Shown here: piece after piece, positions 1 through 8,698 of the stretch
Position numbering within the stretch: the first letter of the stretch is position 1
Layout of the letters: every line of letters begins with the position of its first letter
Assembly: GCA_003258405.1 (NCBI GenBank)
Contig: QKPN01000002.1
Span: 62,001-126,000 of the forward strand
Length of the DNA stretch: 64,000 nt
Direction of reading: 5' to 3'
Origin: Rhodobacteraceae bacterium DSL-40
GTDB taxonomy: Bacteria > Pseudomonadota > Alphaproteobacteria > Rhodobacterales > Rhodobacteraceae
The notes under the pieces: generated by a model
Seen by the model: the letters and a program-made list of their open reading frames with translations, nothing else
What the model was told of the DNA's origin: nothing
Databases searched by the model: none
Position numbers and translations under genes: made by a program

Positions 1-1802
1 TGTTCCAGGATTTCCGCCAGCGTACCACGCCAGAAACCGGGCCCTTGCGGCTCGAGGCCCTGCGTGAGGCCATGCGCGCCGAGGGTGTTGCAGCCTTCTT
101 CGTGCCGCGCGCCGATGCCCATCAGGGCGAGAACGTCGCCCCCTGCGACGAGCGCCTCGCATGGCTCACGAGTTTCTCGGGCTCCGCGGGCCTCGCGGTG
201 GCGGGTCTCGAGGCCGCGAGCCTCTTCGTCGACGGCCGCTATACGCTCCAGTCGCGCAAGGAGGTCGACACCGGGGCCTTCACCATCCTGCGCCATCCCG
301 AGGACAAGCCCGCCGACTGGCTCGCCGAGGTCATGCCGGAGGGGGGCCGCGCCGGGTTCGATCCCTGGCTCCACACCGCGACCGACATCGCGACGCTGTC
401 CGAGACGCTCGAGCCGCACGGTATCTCGCTCGTCCGCTGCCCCAATCTCGTCGACCGTATCTGGACCGATCGTCCGGCGCCGCCCGCCGCACCGATCGTG
501 CCACAGCCCCTCGAGTTCACCGGGCACAGCGCGGCGGAAAAACGCGCCGATCTCGCGCAGGGCCTTCGCGACGCCGGGCGCTCGGCAGCGGCGCTGACGC
601 TCACCGATTCCATCGCCTGGCTGCTCAACATCCGCGGCGGCGACATTGCCCGCACTCCGGTCGCACGCGCCTTCGCGATCCTTCATGACGACGGCCGTGT
701 CGCGCTCTTCACCGATCCCACCAGGTGCGATGCCGCGCTCCGCGCCCACCTCGGGGCAGAGGTGACCATCGCCGCGCCCGAGGCCTTCGGCCCTGCCCTT
801 GATGCGCTCTCCGGCAAGGTCGGCGTCGACAAGGCAAGCGCGCCGGTCTGGGTGTCCGACCGGCTCACGGCGGCGGGCATCGCGGTCGACTGGGCCCGCG
901 ATCCCTGCATCCTGCCCAAGGCCTGCAAGACCGAGGCCGAGATCGCCGGAAGCCGCGCGGCGCATCTGCGCGACGGCGCGGCGATGGCGCGCTTCCTCGC
1001 CTGGCTCGATGCCGAAGCCCCCGGGGGACATCTTACCGAAATCGATGTCGTCCGCCGCCTCGAAGCCTTCCGCGCCGAAACCGGCGCCCTGCGCGACATC
1101 TCGTTCGAGACGATCTGCGGTGCGGGCGATCATGGCGCGATCGTGCACTACCGCGTGAACGAGGCCAGCAACCGCCCGGTGAAGCCCGGCGAGCTGCTGC
1201 TCGTCGACAGCGGCGGGCAGTATGTCGACGGAACCACCGACATCACCCGCACCGTCGCCGTCGGCGCGGTGCCCGAAGGCGCGGCCCGGGCCTTCACCCT
1301 GGTCCTCAAGGGCGTCATCGCCATGTCCCGCCTCGCCTGGCCGAGAGGGCTCGCGGGGCGCGACATCGACGCGGTCGCCCGCGCCGGCCTCTGGCAGACG
1401 GGGCTCGATTACGACCACGGCACCGGCCATGGCGTCGGGGCCTATCTCGGGGTGCACGAAGGCCCTGCGGCCCTCTCCCGCCGCTCGGAAACACCGATCG
1501 AACCCGGCATGATCCTCTCCATCGAGCCTGGCTACTACCGCGAGGGGGCCTTCGGCATCCGTATCGAGAATCTCGCCACCGTGCGTGCGCCAAGCCGACC
1601 CGAGGGTGGCGAGCGCGAGATGCTTTCGTTCGAGACCCTCACCTTCGCCCCGATCGACCGCCGTCTGATCGACGCGGACCTGCTCGCCCCTGCCGAGCGC
1701 CGCTGGCTCGACGACTATCACGCCGAGGTTCTCGCGCGGATCGCGCCGCTCGTCGATGCAGACACTGCAAGCTGGCTTGAAACTGCCTGCCAACCGCTCT
1801 GA
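1..1802 (+). CDS. pepP: Aminopeptidase P family metallopeptidase (M24B), 5' end one base outside window
   Basis: Xaa-Pro aminopeptidase of the pita-bread fold, which removes an N-terminal residue ahead of proline and is probably cytoplasmic. The frame is open to the window edge, and its first two bases, TG, followed by codons for FQDF, fit an ATG starting one base before the window. That gives about 600 residues, usual for the long three-domain M24B forms. A TTG at base 45 is the first start inside the window but is probably internal. In the 600-residue numbering the expected metal ligands are all present: D403 (in VDSGG), D414 (in TDITRT), H477 (in GTGHGVG), E509 (in SIEPGYY) and E523 (in IRIENLA). 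Two N-terminal creatinase-type domains come first. The family call is secure, and the exact start is inferred. Confidence 0.93.
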   Translation, partial: FQDFRQRTTPETGPLRLEALREAMRAEGVAAFFVPRADAHQGENVAPCDERLAWLTSFSGSAGLAVAGLEAASLFVDGRYTLQSRKEVDTGAFTILRHPEDKPADWLAEVMPEGGRAGFDPWLHTATDIATLSETLEPHGISLVRCPNLVDRIWTDRPAPPAAPIVPQPLEFTGHSAAEKRADLAQGLRDAGRSAAALTLTDSIAWLLNIRGGDIARTPVARAFAILHDDGRVALFTDPTRCDAALRAHLGAEVTIAAPEAFGPALDALSGKVGVDKASAPVWVSDRLTAAGIAVDWARDPCILPKACKTEAEIAGSRAAHLRDGAAMARFLAWLDAEAPGGHLTEIDVVRRLEAFRAETGALRDISFETICGAGDHGAIVHYRVNEASNRPVKPGELLLVDSGGQYVDGTTDITRTVAVGAVPEGAARAFTLVLKGVIAMSRLAWPRGLAGRDIDAVARAGLWQTGLDYDHGTGHGVGAYLGVHEGPAALSRRSETPIEPGMILSIEPGYYREGAFGIRIENLATVRAPSRPEGGEREMLSFETLTFAPIDRRLIDADLLAPAERRWLDDYHAEVLARIAPLVDADTASWLETACQPL

Positions 1803-1850
1803 ACGCCCCCGCTCAGGGGGCCGAGGACACCAACGAACAAAGGACCGCAT

Positions 1851-2195
1851 ATGCTTGCCAAGAGGATTACAGTCGTTCCGGCCGAAGGCACCTGGGTCAT
1901 CCGCGCCGGCGGTGCCGTCATCGGCGAAAGCGGAAATGCCCTCGAACTCAGCAATGGCGACATGCCGGCGACGATCTTCTTCCCGCAGGAAGACATCGGC
2001 ATGGCCTTTCTCGAAACATCCGGCAGCGAGGCCGTCACGGAAGGCATCGGCCGCGCGACCTATTTCGGCATCGTCACCCGCAGCACGCTGATCGAGAACG
2101 CCGCCTGGTGCTATCCCGAGCCCAGCGACGATCTTGCGCGCATTGCCAATCACCTCACCTTCGACCCGAACAAGGTCACGATCGAACAGATCTGA
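1851..2195 (+). CDS. DUF427 domain protein
   Basis: A small 114-residue protein of the DUF427 family, whose biochemical role is not known to me. The family pattern is visible: a central ALEL strand, a YFP-like segment (here FFPQEDI), and a C-terminal WCYPEP followed by IANHLTFDP. The usual THCPFKGD segment is replaced by GRATYFGIV, so this is a divergent member. The start is well supported by AAAGGA seven bases before the ATG. The gene lies 48 bases after pepP on the same strand and ends at a strong hairpin, so it may be cotranscribed with pepP. Confidence 0.8.
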   Translation: MLAKRITVVPAEGTWVIRAGGAVIGESGNALELSNGDMPATIFFPQEDIGMAFLETSGSEAVTEGIGRATYFGIVTRSTLIENAAWCYPEPSDDLARIANHLTFDPNKVTIEQI

Positions 2196-2204
2196 GCCTG
2201 AGAT

Positions 2205-2230
2205 GCGCAAGCCCGGCCGCGGGCTTGCGC
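2205..2230. terminator. Hairpin between convergent DUF427 gene and recN
   Basis: Perfect 11-bp stem GCGCAAGCCCG/CGGGCTTGCGC with a 4-base GCCG loop. It sits between two genes that converge 50 bases apart. Neither side has a T-run, so it may act as a bidirectional transcript end rather than a classical intrinsic terminator. Confidence 0.5.
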
Positions 2231-2245
2231 GCATGGGAGCCCGCG

Positions 2246-3895
2246 CTAGCTCTCCAGCAGCGCCCGCGCGGCCCCTCGCGCCTCGGGCGTGATCACATCC
2301 CCCGCCAGCATCCGCGCGATCTCCTCGGTCCGCTCCGCCTGCGAGAGCGGCAGCACGTCGGTCCGGGTTACCCCTTCGCGCACGTCCTTGCCCACCCGCC
2401 AGTGATGCGCCCCGCGGGCCGCGACCTGCGGCGCATGGGTGACGACGAGCACCTGCGCCGCATCGCCCAGGGCGCGCAGCCGCCGCCCAACGGCATCCGC
2501 CGTGGCCCCGCCGACGCCGCGGTCGATCTCGTCGAAGATCAGCGTGAGATCGCTGGAACGCTCGGCGAGACAGACCTTGAGCGCCAGCAGGAAGCGCGAG
2601 AGCTCGCCGCCCGAGGCAACCTTGTCGATCGGTCCCGGCGGCGCGCCCGGATTGGTCGCGGCAGTGAAGCGCACGCGGTCGCTGCCCTCGGGCCCCGGCT
2701 CACCCGGGTCCACCTCGGTGATGAAGCGCGCCCGCTCGAGCTTCAGCGGCGGCAGCTCCCCGGCCATGCGCGCATCGAGCCGTGCCGCAGCGTCCCGCCG
2801 GATCTCGCCAAGCCGCGCCGCCGCCGCGCCATAGGCGGCATCGGCCTCGCCCAGCGCGACCTTGAGGCCGGCAATCTCCTCCGCCCCGCCGTCGATCGCC
2901 CGCCGCCGCGCGCGCAGATCCTCGGCCAGCGCCGGGAGCTCCTCGGGCGGCACCTGATGCTTGCGCGCAAGGCCCCGGATTGCGAAGAGCCGCTCCTCGA
3001 CAGCCTCCAGCTCATCCGGATCGCCCGCGAGTTGGGCCTCGAGGTCCTCGACGCCGCGCGAAACCTCGCCGAGCTCGGTCAGCACGCGTTCGAGCCCCTC
3101 GAGCAGCGGATCGATCAGCCCTTCGGCCCGTGGCGCCGCCGCCTCGAGCCAGCGCAGTGCCTGAAAGAGCGCGCCTTCCGCCCCCTCGGAGCCGACAGCC
3201 CCCGCCGCGCGCGCCACATCGGCGCGGATCTCCTCCGCCGCCCGAAGCTGGCGCCGCCGCGCATCGAGCTCTGTCTCCTCGCCCGGCTGAGGGTCGAGCG
3301 CATCGAGCTCCTCGACAGCATGGGCAATGAAATCGGCATCCCGCGCGGCGGCCTCGAGCGCCGCCTCCGCCTCCGCAAGCAGCTTTGCCGCCGCGGCCCG
3401 CGCGCCCCAGGCCTCCCGCACCGCCTCGCGCGCCGCCCCGGCCTCGGCAAAGGCATCGAGCAGATCCCGGTGCCGCTTCGGATCGAGCAGCCCCTTGTCG
3501 TCCTGCTGGCCGTGAAGCTCGACAAGCGTCGCGGACAGCGCGCGCAGGGTCTCGGCGGCCACCGGCCGGTCGTTCACCCAAGCCCGCCGCCGCCCGTCCG
3601 GGCTCGCGACCCGGCGCATCAGCAGCTCCTCGCCCGCGGGCAGGCCCGCCGCCTCGAGCACCGCGCGCGCGGCATGGCCCTCGGCAAGATGGAATTCCGC
3701 AATCACCTCACCCTGATCGGCCCCGGCGCGCACCAGCCCGGGCCGCACGCGCCAGCCGAGCACGAAGCCGAGCGAATCGAGCAGAATCGACTTGCCCGCG
3801 CCAGTCTCGCCCGTGAGCACGTTGAGGCCGGGCTCGAAGGCGAGCTCGGCCGTCTCGATCAGCACCATGTCACGGATCGTGAGGGTCCGGAGCAT
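2246..3895 (-). CDS. recN: DNA repair protein RecN
   Basis: SMC-like ATPase acting in double-strand-break repair, 549 residues as usual for RecN. The ABC-type head is split: Walker A GETGAGKS at residues 29-36 and Walker B ending in DEID at about 455-458, followed by the VVTHAPQVAA H-loop region. Between them lie long Ala/Glu/Arg-rich coiled-coil stretches (about 150-360), as expected for the arms. It is the second gene of a minus-strand pair, 20 bases after bamD. No clear Shine-Dalgarno sequence precedes the ATG, so coupling to bamD translation is possible. Confidence 0.97.
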   Translation of the reverse strand: MLRTLTIRDMVLIETAELAFEPGLNVLTGETGAGKSILLDSLGFVLGWRVRPGLVRAGADQGEVIAEFHLAEGHAARAVLEAAGLPAGEELLMRRVASPDGRRRAWVNDRPVAAETLRALSATLVELHGQQDDKGLLDPKRHRDLLDAFAEAGAAREAVREAWGARAAAAKLLAEAEAALEAAARDADFIAHAVEELDALDPQPGEETELDARRRQLRAAEEIRADVARAAGAVGSEGAEGALFQALRWLEAAAPRAEGLIDPLLEGLERVLTELGEVSRGVEDLEAQLAGDPDELEAVEERLFAIRGLARKHQVPPEELPALAEDLRARRRAIDGGAEEIAGLKVALGEADAAYGAAAARLGEIRRDAAARLDARMAGELPPLKLERARFITEVDPGEPGPEGSDRVRFTAATNPGAPPGPIDKVASGGELSRFLLALKVCLAERSSDLTLIFDEIDRGVGGATADAVGRRLRALGDAAQVLVVTHAPQVAARGAHHWRVGKDVREGVTRTDVLPLSQAERTEEIARMLAGDVITPEARGAARALLES

Positions 3896-3915
3896 CGGTC
3901 AGACCCGCGCCCGCG

Positions 3916-4755
3916 TCAGCGCCAGTCTCCCTTCACCACCTGACGGTAGGTCTGGTTCAGCCAGCTGTCCCCGGCATTGTCCGGCTCGAGACCGCGGCCG
4001 GTCAGCAGCGCATAGCTGTCGGCATACCATGTTGATCCCTGGAAGTTGTGGCCGAGGATCGCAGCGGCGGTCTGCGCCTCCTGCGTGAGGCCAAGCGAGA
4101 GATAGGCCTCGACCAGCCGGTGCAGCGCCTCGGGCGTGTGGGTGGTGGTCTGGTAGTCCTCGACGACGACCCGGAACCGGTTGATCGCCGCCGTGTAATG
4201 GCCCCGCGCGAGGTAATAGCGCCCCACCTCCATCTCCTTGCCCGCAAGATGATCGAGCGCGAGCTCGAACTTGAGCTGGGCGGACTTGGCGTATTCGCTG
4301 TCGGGATAGCGCTCGATGATGTCGCGCATTTCCTGCAGCGCCTCGAACGTGTTGGCCTGATCGCGACCGATGTCTGTGATCTGGTCGTAATACGAGAGCG
4401 CAATCAGGAACTGCGCATAGGGCGCGTCCACATCCGCCGGGAAGAACTCGAGATAGCGCTCCGCCGCCGACCGGCTTTCCGCGTATTGCGCGCCCTCGTG
4501 ATAGGCAAAGGCCGACATCAGCATCGAGCGCTTCGCCCATTCGGAATAGGGATAGAGCCGCTCCACCTCGGAGAACATCTCGCCGGCATCACGCGGCTGG
4601 CCGTCGGCAAGCAGCGCCTCGGCATCGAGATAGATCTGCTGCGCCGACCGGGTCTCGATAGGCTCCTGGCGGTTGCGCGCACAGGATGAGACGGTGAGCA
4701 GGATCAGGAGCAATGTGCCGGCCAACGCCAGAACACGACCCGACTTTCTTGTCAT
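3916..4755 (-). CDS. bamD: Outer membrane assembly lipoprotein BamD
   Basis: Lipoprotein subunit of the BAM complex that inserts beta-barrel proteins into the outer membrane, 279 residues. It has a lipoprotein signal peptide with a hydrophobic core at about 8-22 and the acylated cysteine at 25 (in TVSSC). After it come repeated helical pairs of TPR type, for example YLDAEALLADGQPRDAGEMF, RYPDSEYAKSA and TPEALHRLVEAYLSLG. It lies downstream of lpxC behind an intrinsic terminator, so it probably has its own promoter in 4756-4850. It is followed closely by recN. Confidence 0.96.
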   Translation of the reverse strand: MTRKSGRVLALAGTLLLILLTVSSCARNRQEPIETRSAQQIYLDAEALLADGQPRDAGEMFSEVERLYPYSEWAKRSMLMSAFAYHEGAQYAESRSAAERYLEFFPADVDAPYAQFLIALSYYDQITDIGRDQANTFEALQEMRDIIERYPDSEYAKSAQLKFELALDHLAGKEMEVGRYYLARGHYTAAINRFRVVVEDYQTTTHTPEALHRLVEAYLSLGLTQEAQTAAAILGHNFQGSTWYADSYALLTGRGLEPDNAGDSWLNQTYRQVVKGDWR

Positions 4756-4852
4756 ACCCTACCTGCCTCTAGTCACTCCGCCGATGTCCCGGGGCGCCTG
4801 CCAAGCCTCGGCCTGATCCGGTTAGCACAGCTCGCAAGGGGGGTGAAACGAA

Positions 4853-4883
4853 AAGCGCAGCCCCGGAGCCCGGGACTGCGCTT
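4853..4883 (-). terminator. Rho-independent terminator of lpxC
   Basis: AAGCGCAG pairs with CTGCGCTT and CCCGG with CCGGG around an AGC loop, with one C/A mismatch. Read on the minus strand the stem is followed by TTTTCGTTT. It begins 20 bases beyond the lpxC stop, so it should end the lpxC transcript before bamD. Confidence 0.85.
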
Positions 4884-4902
4884 CTGCCTGTTCTTCCTGC
4901 CT

Positions 4903-5820
4903 TCAACCCGCGCGGCGCAGATCGGCAAGCCCCACTCCCGCACCGGGGAGAACCGCCTGCTGCTCCTCGTCGAGCACCACCCATTCGAACGCATCCGGGG
5001 TGGCGAAAAGCCGCCGCAGCAGCCGGTTGGTCGCGCCATGGCCTGCCTTCACACCGCGATAGGCGCCGAGAATCGGAGCCCCCGCCAGCGCGAGGTCGCC
5101 CATCGCGTCGAGCATCTTGTGGCGCACGCATTCATCCGCGCGCCGGAACCCGCCAGGGTTCAGAACCTTCTCGCCCTCGACCACGACCGCGTTGTCGAGC
5201 GAACCGCCGAGCGCAAGCCCGTGGGCCTGCATCGCCTCGACTTCCGCACGGCGGCAGAAGGTCCGGCAGTCGGAAAGCTCGCGCACGAAGGAGCCGTTGA
5301 GCATGTCGAGCGTCTTCTCCTGATGCCCAATCGCGGCATCCGGGAAGTCGATCTCGAAGTCGATCGAAAGCATCGGCGCGGGGGTGAGCTCGGTCACCAC
5401 ATCGCCCTGAACGTCGCGCACCGGCTTCAGGATCCGGATCGCACGCAGATCGCCCGCGACCTGACGAAGACCCGCCTTCAGGATCGCCTTCACGAAACGC
5501 TGCGAGCTGCCATCGAGGATCGGCACTTCCGGCCCGTCAATATCGACCAGCACATGGCTCACGCCGAGCCCGGCAAAGGCCGCCATGATGTGCTCGACCG
5601 TCGAGACCGAAATGCCGGCCTCATTCGAGAGCACCGTGCAAAGCGTCGTGTCGGTCACCGCGTCATAGCGGGCGGGAATGATGTTGTCGCGATCGGTCAC
5701 GTCGACGCGCCGGAAGCGGATGCCGCCCTCCGTCGCCGGGTGGAGGGTAAGACGCACGGGACGGCCGGAGTGCAGCCCCGTGCCCCGCAGCGTGATTTCC
5801 CGTTCAAGAGTCGTGTGCAT
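4903..5820 (-). CDS. lpxC: UDP-3-O-acyl-N-acetylglucosamine deacetylase LpxC
   Basis: Zinc amidase that catalyses the first committed step of lipid A synthesis. From the ATG at 5820 the protein has 305 residues, the family norm. An upstream in-frame ATG at 5889 would add 23 residues unlike any LpxC, so it is rejected. Zinc ligands H77 (in VEHIMAAF), H234 and D238 (in VRHKMLD) are present, with the general base E76 and a further catalytic H261 (in KAGHG). A GGGGGCA stretch precedes the start. It is monocistronic here: promoter candidate upstream at 5888-5916, terminator right after the gene. Confidence 0.97.
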   Translation of the reverse strand: MHTTLEREITLRGTGLHSGRPVRLTLHPATEGGIRFRRVDVTDRDNIIPARYDAVTDTTLCTVLSNEAGISVSTVEHIMAAFAGLGVSHVLVDIDGPEVPILDGSSQRFVKAILKAGLRQVAGDLRAIRILKPVRDVQGDVVTELTPAPMLSIDFEIDFPDAAIGHQEKTLDMLNGSFVRELSDCRTFCRRAEVEAMQAHGLALGGSLDNAVVVEGEKVLNPGGFRRADECVRHKMLDAMGDLALAGAPILGAYRGVKAGHGATNRLLRRLFATPDAFEWVVLDEEQQAVLPGAGVGLADLRRAG

Positions 5821-5887
5821 TTCTGCCCCCAATTGCGACCAGCTGCTCAGTGACCCCCACCCCGGATCCCGTCGTCTGTCGCAATGC

Positions 5888-5916
5888 AATATAGGGAGAT
5901 GTCACATTTGGACCAA
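5888..5916 (-). promoter_or_regulatory. Candidate lpxC promoter
   Basis: On the minus strand, TTGGTC, 17 bases, TATATT. The -10 matches the consensus at 5 of 6 positions and the -35 at 3 of 6. It would start transcription about 60 bases before the lpxC ATG. Confidence 0.45.
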
Positions 5917-6032
5917 ATCAAGCTTTGTGTCCGATTGCAACAAAAGCGAACGCGCGGTTAACTCGAAATAAAAATCATGAAAATCAACAGCCTGTCGCGA
6001 GGCATGCCCAGCCGGCACCTGTGTGTTTCCTG

Positions 6033-7052
6033 TCACTCCGAGGTGGTGCCCCGCTGCATCGGCCTGCGAATCCGGGCAAGTGCCGTGTCGAGCGGCGCCC
6101 AGTCGTCGAGCGCGAGGCGGACCGGCACGACGATGATCTTGCGCCGGAAATCGGGCGGCAGCCGCACCGCATCCTTCTCGGTCGTGACAAGCTGGGCCCG
6201 GCTCTCATGCGCCTCGCTGTCGAGCCGCGAGAGGATCCGGCGGTCATAGACGGCATGATCGGCGAATTCCCGCGCCGCGACGATCTCGGCGCCGAGCGCA
6301 CGCAGCGTGGCAAAGAACTTCGCCGGCCGGCCTATTCCGGCAAAGGCGAAGGCGCGCAGCCCTTCCCATGCCATCCCGGTGTCGAGCGGCGCAAGCGCGG
6401 CACCCGCGACCGGCAGGGCCGCTGTCTCCGGCCAGGCCGCGGCAAAGGCCGCCCGATCCGCCGGGGCGCCGATCGCCAGCACCATGTCGGCCCGCGCCAG
6501 GCCACGCGCCACCGGCTCGCGCAACGGCCCCGAGGGCACGACCCGGCCGTTGCCGAAACCTGTCGCGGCATCGACGACCACGATCGAGAGATCCTTTGCG
6601 AGCGCGGGGTTCTGGAAGCCGTCGTCCATGATGACGATCTCGGCCCCCGCCGCCTCCGCCGCGCGGCCCGCCGCCGCCCGGTCCCGTGCCACCCAGACCG
6701 GCGCGAAGGGCGCGATGAGCAGCGGCTCGTCGCCCACCTCCGCCGCGCTGTGCCGCCGCTCGTCAACCGCGACCGGCCCCTCGAGGCTGCCGCCATGGCC
6801 GCGCGAAATGACATGCACCCGCACGCCCTGGGCCACGAGCCGCGAGACGAGCGCGATCACCGTCGGCGTCTTGCCCGCCCCCCCGAGGGTGAGATTTCCG
6901 ACACAGACGACCGGGATCCCGAGCCGCTCCGGCGTCTGCCCGGCAAGCCGCCGCCGCCCGGCCCAGGACCAGACCGCCGCCAGCGGCGCAAGCAACCTGG
7001 CACGCAGGCCGGGCCGGTGCCGCGGGCGGAACCAGAAGGCCGGCGGATGCAT
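6033..7052 (-). CDS. lpxK: Tetraacyldisaccharide 4'-kinase LpxK
   Basis: Inner-membrane kinase that phosphorylates the lipid A disaccharide at the 4' position; about 339 residues. A hydrophobic N-terminal anchor (about 18-30) precedes the family P-loop, GNLTLGGAGKTP at about 52-63. Further family marks are ISRGHGG, the EPLLIA stretch and IIMDDGFQN. The ATG at 7052 overlaps the waaA stop by one base (TGATG); a GTG at 7055 is the only other nearby choice. It ends a minus-strand run from MAPEG through pmbA, phosphatase, DUF4170 and waaA, as in other alphaproteobacteria. Confidence 0.95.
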   Translation of the reverse strand: MHPPAFWFRPRHRPGLRARLLAPLAAVWSWAGRRRLAGQTPERLGIPVVCVGNLTLGGAGKTPTVIALVSRLVAQGVRVHVISRGHGGSLEGPVAVDERRHSAAEVGDEPLLIAPFAPVWVARDRAAAGRAAEAAGAEIVIMDDGFQNPALAKDLSIVVVDAATGFGNGRVVPSGPLREPVARGLARADMVLAIGAPADRAAFAAAWPETAALPVAGAALAPLDTGMAWEGLRAFAFAGIGRPAKFFATLRALGAEIVAAREFADHAVYDRRILSRLDSEAHESRAQLVTTEKDAVRLPPDFRRKIIVVPVRLALDDWAPLDTALARIRRPMQRGTTSE

Positions 7053-8350
7053 CACGCGGGCTCTCTGCCGAGCCTGAGTTCGATCTCTGCCAGCACCCGG
7101 TCGGTCACTTCCGCGCTCTCGCTCACCACATCCCAGCCCGCCGCCGCCATCCGCGCGGCTGTGTCGGGTGCCAGCGCCAGCACCAGCGCGCGGCCGAAAT
7201 CGGCGGCGCTGTGCACCTCCATCGCCGCACCCGCCTCGGTCAGCTTGCGATAGGCATCGGCAAAATTGCGCACGTGCGGCCCGTGCAGGATCGCGCTCCC
7301 GAGCAAGGCCGGCTCGTAGGGATTGTGCCCGCCGATCTCCTTGAGCGAACCTCCGACGAAACTCACCGGCGCGATGCGGTACCAGATCCCGAGCTCGCCC
7401 AGCGTGTCGGCGAGATAGGCATCCGTATCCTCCGTCAGCGGCTCGTCCGCCGAGCGCCGGGCAGAGCGCAGCTTGCGCGAGCGCAGCAGCTCCTCGATCT
7501 CATCGCCCCGCTCGGGATGGCGCGGCACGAGGATGAGCAGGAGCCGCGGGATCGCCCGCACCGCTGCCGCATGGGCGGCCAGCACCAGCTCCTCCTCACC
7601 GCCATGGGTCGAAGCCGCAACCCAGACCGGGCGGCCGCCGAGCAGGGACGTCATCCGCCGCCGCTCCGCCTCGTCATGAGGCAGCGGCGCGGCGCCCTCC
7701 TTGAGCGAGCCGGAAACGCTCAGCCGATCGGGATCCGCGCCAAGTGCCGCCAGCTGCATGCCCGCGAGATCGTCCTGCGCAAGGATGCGGTCGAACCGCC
7801 GCAGCAGGGCCCGCGCCGTCCGCGGCGCCGATTTCCAGCGCCGGTAGGTCCGGGCCGAAATTCGCGCGTTGATGAGCATCATCGGAATGCCGCGGCGCGA
7901 CACCTCGCAGAGCGTTGCGGGCCAGAGCTCGCTCTCGGTCCAGACCGCAAGCTCAGGCCGCCAGTGGTCGAGGAAACGCTGCACCCAAGGCAGCACGTCG
8001 AGCGGCACGAACTGGTGCAGGCAGCCCGGCGGCAAGCGTGCGGCAAGCATCCGCGCAGAGGTGAGCGTGCCCGACGTGACGAGGCAGGTGAGCTCCGGCC
8101 GGCTCTGCCGGAGCCGCCGCAGCAGCTCGATGAGCGACATCGCCTCGCCGACACTCGCGGCATGGAACCAGACGAGCGGCCCCTCGGGCCGGTCGAGGCC
8201 CGCCTGACCCATGCGCTCGCCGAGCCGGTTCGGGTCTTCCTTGCCCGCCGCACAGCGCCGCACCAGCCGCCGCCGGGCAAACCAGCCCAGCCGCCGCGAA
8301 ACCAGCAGGTAGAACCAGAGCATCAGGGTGCGCCGGGGCGCGGCGGGCAT
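7052..8350 (-). CDS. waaA: 3-deoxy-D-manno-octulosonic acid transferase
   Basis: Kdo transferase (glycosyltransferase family 30) that adds Kdo to lipid IVA at the inner membrane; 432 residues. A membrane-anchoring segment near residues 9-20 (MLWFYLLVSRR) is followed by the GT30 N-domain, with GPLVWFHAASVGEA carrying the conserved acceptor-side glutamate. The C-terminal nucleotide-sugar half has ASTHGGEEELVL, LVPRHPERGDEI, and a GGSLKEIGGHNPYEPA loop typical of KdtA. The start at 8350 lacks a strong Shine-Dalgarno sequence; an ATG at 8323 is possible. It sits 14 bases after the DUF4170 gene and is coupled to lpxK. Confidence 0.95.
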   Translation of the reverse strand: MPAAPRRTLMLWFYLLVSRRLGWFARRRLVRRCAAGKEDPNRLGERMGQAGLDRPEGPLVWFHAASVGEAMSLIELLRRLRQSRPELTCLVTSGTLTSARMLAARLPPGCLHQFVPLDVLPWVQRFLDHWRPELAVWTESELWPATLCEVSRRGIPMMLINARISARTYRRWKSAPRTARALLRRFDRILAQDDLAGMQLAALGADPDRLSVSGSLKEGAAPLPHDEAERRRMTSLLGGRPVWVAASTHGGEEELVLAAHAAAVRAIPRLLLILVPRHPERGDEIEELLRSRKLRSARRSADEPLTEDTDAYLADTLGELGIWYRIAPVSFVGGSLKEIGGHNPYEPALLGSAILHGPHVRNFADAYRKLTEAGAAMEVHSAADFGRALVLALAPDTAARMAAAGWDVVSESAEVTDRVLAEIELRLGREPA

Positions 8351-8364
8351 GTCCGCGGTCCGTC

Positions 8365-8607
8365 TCAGACGACTTCGGAGGTCGGGCCGGTTTCGTCCTC
8401 CTCATCGACGAGCCGGTGGATATGGGCGATGAAATAGCGCGTTTCGGCGCTGTCCACGGTCGCCTGCGCCTTGGCCTTCCAGGCGTTGTAGGCGGACGCA
8501 TAGTTCGGGAAGAGACCGACGATGTCGATGTTCTCGATGTCCTTGAACTCGTGCCGCTGGGTATGGGTGAGTTCCCCGCCGAAGACGAGGTGCAGGCGCT
8601 GGGTCAT
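8365..8607 (-). CDS. DUF4170 protein
   Basis: An 80-residue acidic protein of the DUF4170 family, found in alphaproteobacteria next to waaA. Its function is not known to me. It has the opening RLHLVFGGEL, the GLFPNYASAYNAWKAKAQ core, and HIHRLVDEE near the end. The start is secure: GGAGG lies 8 bases before the ATG. Its constant place between the phosphatase and waaA suggests a link to envelope biogenesis, which is inference only. Confidence 0.85.
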   Translation of the reverse strand: MTQRLHLVFGGELTHTQRHEFKDIENIDIVGLFPNYASAYNAWKAKAQATVDSAETRYFIAHIHRLVDEEDETGPTSEVV

Positions 8608-8698
8608 GAATGAGCCTCCAAAGCATATGTGGTGGAAATTGCCCGCACCATAGTGGGCGGTGCAGCGAAATCAATCCGTCCTGCGCCCCGCTGCCGGA

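Noticed and set aside
2108-3943. Long plus-strand open frame opposite recN (611 codons)
   Set aside because: Antisense shadow of recN caused by high GC at third positions; no ribosome site and no protein-like pattern.
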